Assembly (NCBI GenBank): GCA_023388055.1 | Contig: JAEWGW010000012.1 | Span: 1 to 64,000, forward strand | Source: Bacillota bacterium | GTDB taxonomy: Bacteria; Bacillota; Bacilli; Paenibacillales; NBRC-103111 | Reading direction: 5' to 3' | DNA: 64,000 bases | Shown here: in pieces, positions 58,740-64,000 of the stretch | Position numbering within the stretch: position 1 is the stretch's first letter | Layout of the letters: each line of letters opens with the position of its first letter | The notes under the pieces: generated by a model | Seen by the model: the letters and a program-made list of their open reading frames with translations, nothing else | Databases searched by the model: none | Told to the model about the DNA's origin: nothing | Translations under genes and position numbers: made by a program

Positions 58740-58946
58740 ATGAATCTGGATTTGCGTCAGGCGATTGTTCGCCGGGTGGAGGATAAAAGCAATGAAGAGC
58801 TGCGCGAGGTCATTGAAGGCTCCATCGGAGGGGATGATCGTGCGCTGCCCGGCTTGGGTGTACTTTTTGAAATCATCTGGACCCATACGGATGAACAGAT
58901 CCAGCAGGAACTTGTAAATACACTTAAGCAAAATCTGCAGCATTAA
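58740..58946 (+). CDS. sspI: Small acid-soluble spore protein SspI
   Basis: 68 residues. The start MNLDLRQAIV and the core LPGLGVLFEIIWTH match Bacillus SspI (MDLNLRHAVI, LPGLGVLFEVIWQH). It is a minor forespore protein packaged with spore DNA and needed for normal outgrowth. ATG at 58740 gives the conserved start; the frame extends 7 codons further. A forespore-type promoter lies upstream and a terminator downstream. Confidence 0.92.
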   Translation: MNLDLRQAIVRRVEDKSNEELREVIEGSIGGDDRALPGLGVLFEIIWTHTDEQIQQELVNTLKQNLQH

Positions 58947-58947
58947 G

Positions 58948-58993
58948 CCAGGGCGTATTTGCAAACTCCGAGGAGTTTTCAGTCACACCCTAA
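58948..58993. mobile_element. Short palindromic relative of the 166-bp element
   Basis: The left arm starts CCAGGGCGTATTTGC and the right arm is GAGTTTTCAGTCACACCCT, only a few bases apart. Both resemble the terminal repeats at 61611-61631 and 61756-61776 (three differences on the left). It begins two bases past the sspI stop. Confidence 0.55.
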
Positions 58994-59036
58994 AAAACCG
59001 GCGCAACCGTCCTGAGGGATGGTCCGCCGGTTCTTA
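58994..59036. terminator. Bidirectional terminator between sspI and the BASS transporter gene
   Basis: AACCGGCG and CGCCGGTT pair, with an inner ACC/GGT stem; A and T runs flank both sides. Confidence 0.85.
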
Positions 59037-59039
59037 TTT

Positions 59040-60059
59040 TTAGCCTTTGGCTGCCAAATCCCGAGGTTTGGCCGAAGCCTTAACCTTGGCCGCAGGCGGC
59101 GGAACCGATCCATCGCGGTGGCCATAGGTTCTGCTTAAGAAATGAGCATAGGTGGAGGCCAGAATCTGCTGGAACAGCGTACCAACCATAACCGGGAACA
59201 CGACCTGTGCCGGAAAATAAGTGGCCGCAATAACCGCTCCTGCGCTGATGTTGCGCATGCCGCTGTTGAAGGTCATCGCTACAATGACCCCTTTATCCCC
59301 CTTCAGGCGTTTGCCGGTCAACCAACCCCATACATAGCCCGAAGCGGCAATCACCAGAATGGTGGCAGCCACTGCCAGAAATTTACCGTCAATATGCTTA
59401 AAGTTGGGCGCAACCACGGAAGCGTTGATGGCCACAACCAGAATCAGTCCGATTTTGCTGAAGGGAGCCAGTTTGGGAGCCAACGTAGTTTTGACACCGC
59501 CCTTGGACCAATGGTTCAAGGTCATTCCCGCCAACGACGGCAGCACCACCATCCAGATGAGCCCCTGCATCATACCCCAGATGTCGATGGACACATTGGC
59601 TCCTACCAGAAGCCGAAGGGTAAAAGGCACCACAAACGGGGCCAGGAAGGTGTCTACCAGAATAATAGACAGCGTAAGAGCGATGTTCCCCTGGTAAAGA
59701 CTGACCCACATAAAGCTGACAATCCCTGTGGGAATGGCGAAGGCCAGTACAATTCCGGTAATCGTGTACGGATCACTGGAGAAGAAAAGATGACCGGCAC
59801 CCCAGGCGATAAGCGGCATCCAGATATGCAGAATCAGCATACAGGCCAATAGCGGGGCCGGATGCTGCATCACCTTTTTCATGTCCTTGAAGCCTGATCC
59901 CAGCCCTCCGGCAAAGGTCATAAAGGCGAAGATCCAGGGGACAAGGAAGGAATACGAGGTGAGCCAGGTGGAAAACAAGACGCCAAGCAGCAGGCTGCAT
60001 GGCGTTACAAATGGCATCCATTTTTCAATAAAACGGTTAAAGCGGTACATCACTTGCAT
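59040..60059 (-). CDS. Bile acid:sodium symporter (BASS) family transporter
   Basis: 339 residues with nine or ten helices. Conserved parts are MTFAGGLGSGFKDMKKVMQHP, FAIPTGIVSFMWVSLYQGNIALTLSIILVDTFLAPFVVPF and VAMTFNSGMRNISAGAVIAATYFP, the two crossover regions that bind sodium in ASBT. Bacterial members (YocS-like) carry organic anions such as pantoate or keto acids; the substrate here is not known. A disordered basic tail (PPPAAKVKASAKPRDLAAKG) ends the protein. Confidence 0.9.
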   Translation of the reverse strand: MQVMYRFNRFIEKWMPFVTPCSLLLGVLFSTWLTSYSFLVPWIFAFMTFAGGLGSGFKDMKKVMQHPAPLLACMLILHIWMPLIAWGAGHLFFSSDPYTITGIVLAFAIPTGIVSFMWVSLYQGNIALTLSIILVDTFLAPFVVPFTLRLLVGANVSIDIWGMMQGLIWMVVLPSLAGMTLNHWSKGGVKTTLAPKLAPFSKIGLILVVAINASVVAPNFKHIDGKFLAVAATILVIAASGYVWGWLTGKRLKGDKGVIVAMTFNSGMRNISAGAVIAATYFPAQVVFPVMVGTLFQQILASTYAHFLSRTYGHRDGSVPPPAAKVKASAKPRDLAAKG

Positions 60060-60185
60060 GGCTTGCTGCTCCTTTCAACGCGGCTCTTGGTGCATGAGTC
60101 CCTTATCGTGCTTGTTTTCTCTACTATACACCAAAATGAAAGGAGAGCAGCAGGAAGTTTTTACGAAAATGCTACAATATGAAGG

Positions 60186-60935
60186 TTACCTGGATTTAAT
60201 CCGTCCATAGGCCTTGGCATAACGAATGACCCGGCGGGAAATCTCCTTATCCTTTAAGATACGGAAAATATACGGATCCGGGCAGGTGTTTACCTCCAGA
60301 ATCCAGCTTTTGTGATTCCGGTCCACTGCAATGTCAATGCCGATCTCCTTGATGCCGGGATAAGCCGTCTCCAGCTGTTTGGCAACGGACACTCCCAGCC
60401 GTTTCAGCCCCCCTGAGAAGGCTGTCAGCTCCTCCGGTCCCATATGGGCCTGCAGCAAGGCGGGCACCGACTTGAGCGTGCCGCCGCTGTGGTAATTGGT
60501 GACGATTTTCCCCGGGTAGGCTACACGGCCGACCATCGCGGTGGATTCCCAACGCCCCGCCGGGCTCTTCTGCACCATAACCCGGAGGTCAAACCGCCTG
60601 CCGCCATGCTTCAGCAGATGAATCCCTTTTTGAACGAGATACAGCCGTTTTCCCGTTTGCTGCTTGAGGCCATCATACAGGCCGTCATACGAGGCGAAGG
60701 TCCGGATTGTCGTACCCGATTGAAACTTGAAGCCGGCGCCGTCTTGTTCTACCCGGATGACGCCCTTGCCAAAGGTGCCTTTGTCAGGTTTCACATACAC
60801 CATGCCATATTCGGAGAGCATCGATTGCAGGGTAGCCCTCCCTAACTGCCGGGTATCGGGAATATGCTCCCGCACCACAGGATTCACCTTAATGGCCTCC
60901 GTCTTCCTCCACTTGCTGTGAACAAACCTCTGCAC
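60186..60935 (-). CDS. YheC/YheD-type spore coat-associated ATP-grasp protein
   Basis: About 249 residues. The ATP-grasp features are VYVKPDKGTFGKGVIRVEQ, LVQKGIHLLKHGGRRFDLRVMVQ, IDIAVDRNHKSWILEVNTCPDP. The family is linked to the endospore coat in Bacillus; the substrate is unknown. GTG at 60935 with AAGAGGGG 8 bases upstream gives the start VQRFVHSKWRKTEAI. An ATG at 60980 would add 15 residues. Confidence 0.87.
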   Translation of the reverse strand: MQRFVHSKWRKTEAIKVNPVVREHIPDTRQLGRATLQSMLSEYGMVYVKPDKGTFGKGVIRVEQDGAGFKFQSGTTIRTFASYDGLYDGLKQQTGKRLYLVQKGIHLLKHGGRRFDLRVMVQKSPAGRWESTAMVGRVAYPGKIVTNYHSGGTLKSVPALLQAHMGPEELTAFSGGLKRLGVSVAKQLETAYPGIKEIGIDIAVDRNHKSWILEVNTCPDPYIFRILKDKEISRRVIRYAKAYGRIKSR

Positions 60936-61027
60936 GTGTCCGTCCCCTCTTTTCCCGTCAAATTGCGTGATGCCCATCATCCATATCCTATGTACAGATC
61001 CGCCGGTTGGAGCAGGCGAAGTGCAGC

Positions 61028-61162
61028 CGCATACAAAATTGTGCGGCAGCCGCTTCTCGACACCCGGCCTGCCAGTATGTTATGCTTGCTACAAGCATAT
61101 ACGAAGACGCAAAGCATGCGCTGATTGCTCCCCTTGCGGGAGCGGTTGGCGTTTTTTATTTG
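61028..61162 (+). ncRNA. Candidate structured small RNA or leader ending in a terminator
   Basis: Three stems follow each other: GCCGCA/TGCGGC (61028-61049), TATGCTTG/CAAGCATA (about 61078-61096), and a long GC-rich stem with GCTCCC/GGGAGC at its tip (about 61116-61152) followed by six T. No open frame between 60981 and 61160 looks real, and no plus-strand gene lies upstream for the terminator to serve. No convincing promoter was found. Confidence 0.35.
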
Positions 61163-61205
61163 GACGGAAAACCCGGGAGCATCCGATCCAGGCGCAGAAG
61201 TATGG

Positions 61206-61211
61206 TATAAT
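61206..61211 (+). promoter_or_regulatory. Extended -10 of the nuclease gene
   Basis: TGG then TATAAT at 61206-61211, 16 bp before the start codon; GGGGGAGGA lies between them. Confidence 0.55.
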
Positions 61212-61610
61212 GGGGGAGGATAGTGCATGGCCGAAAAAGGAGAAAAACGGACAAAGCGGGAACAAATCCAACTGGATCACATTATGCGTACATTATTCCG
61301 TTTGTCCAAACGTACCGTGATCCGGCTGATTAACGGATTATTTCACGAAAGCTTCCGGGTGGACGAGGTCAAGCTGCGGTATGCCAACAGCCGGTTTATC
61401 ACGGACAAATTTGGCACGGTTGAAGGGGACGCTTTCCTGACGGTGGAGGTCTCCGGCGCCAAAAGAGAATTTCATGTGGAGTTTCAAACCCTGAATGATT
61501 CCACAATGGCGGTCCGGATGTTTGAATACGGCTTCCGCCATGCTCTGGAGCATTACCGCTCCTCAAGTACCGCACAAACGGAAACTATCGATTTATTTTT
61601 CCCGCGGCAG

Positions 61611-61776
61611 CCAGGGCGTGTCTGAAAACTCGTTGAGGGCATCTTTCATCGCCTTTTCGTCCCTTGCTGCGTTACTTTTCCTTGCCGTACCCCCGGTACG
61701 CCTGCGCAAAAGTGCCTTGCCATGAACGAAAATTCGCTAAAATCTGCTCCCCTCGGAGTTTTCAGACACGCCCTGG
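61611..61776. mobile_element. 166-bp palindromic MITE-like element
   Basis: Perfect 21-bp terminal inverted repeats begin CCAGGGCGTGTCTGAAAACT at 61611 and end at 61776. Pairing continues imperfectly inward, and a central GGTAC-rich palindrome (GTACCCCCGGTAC) sits near 61690. It has no coding capacity. Removing about 162 bp restores the nuclease frame (CGGCAG joined to CTGGTG), which fixes it as an insertion. No obvious target duplication beyond one to three bases can be told because the ends are palindromic. Confidence 0.88.
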
Positions 61777-62266
61777 TGATTTTCCTGGAAGAGAATGAAC
61801 GGATCGGAGATTCTGTGGAGCTTAGGCTGCATTTTCCGGATGGGCAAACAACCATCTACCAGGCGCCCACTCTCCGCTATTGGAACTACACGGGTGAAGA
61901 GTTGGCCAGGCAGCAGCTGTATGCCTTGATTCCCCTCCAGGTTTTCCGGATAAGGAAACGTCTGCAGCACATTGCGCGAAGCGGCTTGGCAGACGAAGAA
62001 AAGCGTGAGCGGATGCTTACCGAATTCAATGGGTTAAAGACGATTATTTCGCGGACATTGGAGCAGCTGGAAAGTCTTTATAACGATGATGAACTGGATA
62101 CCGGTGATTTTGAACGGCTTCTGCTGGTGCTCCAAAACATCACTGATTACTTATATAACCATTACGATATTTACCAGATCCGGGTGGATAAGGAGGTGAG
62201 GCAGATGCTTGAACCCTGGTTTGATTTTCCCAAGCTAAAGCGGGAGGCCCGGCAAAAGGGTATGCT

Positions 62267-62345
62267 GGAAGGCAAGATCGAAGGTAAGATCGAAGGCAAG
62301 ATCGAAGGTAAGATTGAAGGCCATATCGAGGGCAAAATTGAGGTG
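62267..62345 (+). repeat. 12-bp in-frame tandem repeat coding for EGKI
   Basis: GAAGGCAAGATC-type units repeat five to six times in frame and encode (EGKI)n. Third-base differences (ggc/ggt, atc/att) show that the copies have aged. Such repeats before the last helix are usual in Rpn-family proteins and may change length by slippage. Confidence 0.85.
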
Positions 62346-62480
62346 GCGAAAAAACTCCTGGAAACAGGCAAGCTCACCCTTCCGGAAATTGCCGAGGTGG
62401 CTGATCTGTGTATGGAGCAGCTTGCGCAGCTGCAGCAGAACCGGCAGGATCAGCCTCCCGCCTGAACAGCGGCTTGACCC

Positions 62481-62525
62481 AAAAAAAGCCCCTTATCCGG
62501 CAATTAAACCGGGCAAGGGGCTTTT
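62481..62525 (-). terminator. Terminator of prfC
   Basis: AAGCCCCTT and AAGGGGCTT pair on the two sides, with an inner CCGG/CCGG stem and a T run on the minus strand. Confidence 0.88.
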
Positions 62526-62548
62526 AGTTATAACACTACAATATTTCT

Positions 62549-64000
62549 TTACGGAGCCGTTTCCAGGAACTTGGCTGTGGGATTCTTTTCTGTAGAGGTG
62601 CGCAGGGCGTATTCATTTTCGAACAACGCCACGTAATTCCCGCTTTTATCCTTCACCAGCTGAGAGTTAACGCGGAACTTGCCCGGGTCCACCTTCTCAT
62701 CCACAATCCAGCGGGCAAACTGGAACGGCAGCCGCTGCAGCAGCACATCGACGCCGTATTCGTTTTTCATCCGGTACTCGAATACCTCGAATTGCAGCTG
62801 GCCGACTACACCGAGAATCATATCCTCGAAGCCGATGGATTTGAACACCTGAATAGTGCCCTCCTCCGTCAGCTGGTCTATGCCCTTCAGGAATTGCTTC
62901 TGCTTCAGGGCGTTTTTGATGGATACCTTGGCGAAAATTTCCGGAGAGAAAACCGGCAGCTCGTCAAAGGTCCTTTGGCTGCCCTGGCACAGGGAATCCC
63001 CGATGCGGAAGATGCCCGGATCGAACAAACCAATGATATCTCCCGGGTACGCCGTATCCACAATATCCCGGTCTTGAGCCAGAAATTGCTGCGGCTGCGC
63101 CAGCTTGATGTCCTTGCCGGCACGTACATGCTTCACGGTCATCCCCCGCTCGAACTTGCCGGAGACAATCCGCAGGAATGCTACCCGGTCCCGGTGGGCA
63201 GGGTTCATATTGGCTTGGATCTTGAATACATAACCGCTGAATTTCTCCTCCGAAGGCGGCACCACGCCATCGCTGCTGGAGCGGGGCTGGGGCTTCGGCG
63301 CCAGAGACAGGAAGTTGTCCAGGAAGGTCTGGACACCAAAGTTGTTAATAGCCGAGCCGAAGAATACGGGAGTCAGCTCACCGGTCCATACCTTCTCATA
63401 ATCGAAGGCGTCACCGGCAATTTCCAGCAGCGCCAGCTGCTCCTGCAGCTGCTCATACAGATAGTCCGCTCCGGCCACTTCCTTCACCAGAGGATCGTCA
63501 TAACCGCTGACTTCCCGCACGCTGATATTGTGGTGTTCGTGATCATCACCCTGGAACAGCTCCAGGCGGGTTTTCTCCCGGTCATAAACGCCGCGGAACT
63601 GCTTGCCCGAGCCGATCGGCCAGTTCATGGGATAGGAGCGGATCCCCAGCAGGTTCTCAATTTCCTCCAGAAGCTCAAAGGGATCTCTGCCCTCCCGGTC
63701 GAGTTTGTTGATGAAGGTAAAAATCGGGATGCCCCGCTTGCGGCATACCTGGAACAGCTTCTTCGTCTGAGCCTCGACACCCTTGGCAGAGTCGATGAGC
63801 ATCACAGCGCTGTCTGCAGCTGTCAAGGTCCGGTAAGTATCTTCGCTGAAGTCCTGGTGACCCGGAGTATCCAGGATATTGATGCGGTGACCCTCGTAAT
63901 CGAACTGCATCACGGAGGAGGTAACGGAAATTCCCCGCTGCTTTTCGATTTCCATCCAGTCCGAGGTAGCGTGGCGGTTGGCTTTGCGTCCTTTTACCGT
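62549..64000 (-). CDS. prfC: Peptide chain release factor 3, 5' end beyond the window
   Basis: A GTPase that recycles RF1 and RF2 after translation termination. The visible part is about 483 codons, starting inside the switch 1 region (RKANRHATSDWMEIEKQRGISVTSSVMQFDY). G3 is DTPGHQD, G4 is INKLDREG, and G5 is in PIGSGKQF. Domains 2 and 3 follow (FSGYVFKIQANMNPAHRDRVAFLRIVSGKFERGM; VVGQLQFEVFEYRMKNEYGVDV), to the normal end. The frame stays open to base 64000, so the start codon and P-loop lie outside. An ATG at 63955 is internal, not the start. Confidence 0.95.
   Translation of the reverse strand, partial: TVKGRKANRHATSDWMEIEKQRGISVTSSVMQFDYEGHRINILDTPGHQDFSEDTYRTLTAADSAVMLIDSAKGVEAQTKKLFQVCRKRGIPIFTFINKLDREGRDPFELLEEIENLLGIRSYPMNWPIGSGKQFRGVYDREKTRLELFQGDDHEHHNISVREVSGYDDPLVKEVAGADYLYEQLQEQLALLEIAGDAFDYEKVWTGELTPVFFGSAINNFGVQTFLDNFLSLAPKPQPRSSSDGVVPPSEEKFSGYVFKIQANMNPAHRDRVAFLRIVSGKFERGMTVKHVRAGKDIKLAQPQQFLAQDRDIVDTAYPGDIIGLFDPGIFRIGDSLCQGSQRTFDELPVFSPEIFAKVSIKNALKQKQFLKGIDQLTEEGTIQVFKSIGFEDMILGVVGQLQFEVFEYRMKNEYGVDVLLQRLPFQFARWIVDEKVDPGKFRVNSQLVKDKSGNYVALFENEYALRTSTEKNPTAKFLETAP

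Larger units (their letters stand above)
61227..62465 (+). pseudogene. Rpn-type PD-(D/E)XK nuclease gene, interrupted by a palindromic element
   Basis: The first part (61227-61610) has the nuclease fold: LDHIMRTLFRLSKRTVIRLINGLF, VEGDAFLTVEVSGAKREFHVEFQTLND (Asp then Glu-x-Gln) and VRMFEYGFRHALEHY. It ends ETIDLFFPRQ and runs into a stop at 61623-61625 inside an inserted element. The second part resumes in the same frame at 61773 (LVIFLEENERIGDSVELRLHFPDGQ) and continues to a tail of EGKI repeats and KKLLETGKLTLPEIAEVADL. Joined, it would be a normal protein of about 358 residues. Such proteins are recombination-promoting nucleases. The downstream part has an ATG at 61722 inside the element, so a fragment might still be made. 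Confidence 0.85.

Overview
The window looks like chromosome of an endospore-forming Firmicute of the Paenibacillaceae, most likely Paenibacillus. Genes have AGGAGG-type ribosome sites, often with GTG or TTG starts. Spore genes are present (yunB, sspI with a sigma-G-like promoter, a yheC/yheD-type coat protein). Carbohydrate loci are controlled by many AraC regulators, one of them membrane-bound, and the c-di-AMP (ydaO) and preQ1 riboswitches are of Bacillota type. No tRNA, rRNA, phage or CRISPR was seen.

Layout. 1-126: probable insertion-sequence end. 217-1248: LacI regulator with its own promoter and operator. 1391-6526: two-component system and the ABC exporter it probably activates. 6699-13753: dGTPase, a secreted protein, a repeat-rich gap, an ECF sigma factor divergent from a clpP, a metallo-beta-lactamase-fold hydrolase and a methyltransferase. 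13754-17895: GH127 beta-L-arabinofuranosidase and AraC regulator between two repeat-filled gaps. 17896-24936: XRE protein with a cysteine-periodic repeat domain, a kinase-like phosphotransferase, aldo/keto reductase, yunB, AraC regulator and GH2 enzyme. 25036-29430: coiled-coil protein, then a preQ1 riboswitch and queC-queD-queE-queF plus a DUF445 gene. 30019-32220: kimA potassium importer behind a c-di-AMP riboswitch and terminator.

32406-36616 is an unusual four-gene operon: PAS-PP2C phosphatase, RsbW-like kinase, chemoreceptor and STAS anti-sigma antagonist. It is a complete partner-switching set with a methyl-accepting receptor built in and no sigma factor. 36775-40839: two Gfo/Idh/MocA dehydrogenases around a sugar isomerase/epimerase, with a divergent AraC regulator. 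40938-41153: a 71-residue protein that is 45% methionine, behind a perfect palindrome. 41754-56863: xylo-oligosaccharide-type island with GH52 beta-xylosidase, two paralogous solute-binding lipoproteins, two permeases, a GH116-like enzyme with carbohydrate-binding domains, and three AraC regulators. 57080-62465: rRNA methyltransferase, KtrA/KtrC-type potassium gating subunit, sspI, BASS transporter, yheC-like gene, and an Rpn-type nuclease gene split by a 166-bp palindromic mobile element. 62549-64000: prfC, cut by the window edge.

Signals most worth following: the partner-switch/chemoreceptor operon; the methionine-rich protein and its operator; the 15-residue cysteine repeats fused to an HTH; two intergenic arrays (13994-14175 and 17335-17518) with the same 50-57-50 bp geometry but diverged sequences; the element at 61611-61776 and its apparent relatives at 58948 and 41301; and 11-bp-phased direct repeats that link the response regulator to the ABC exporter.
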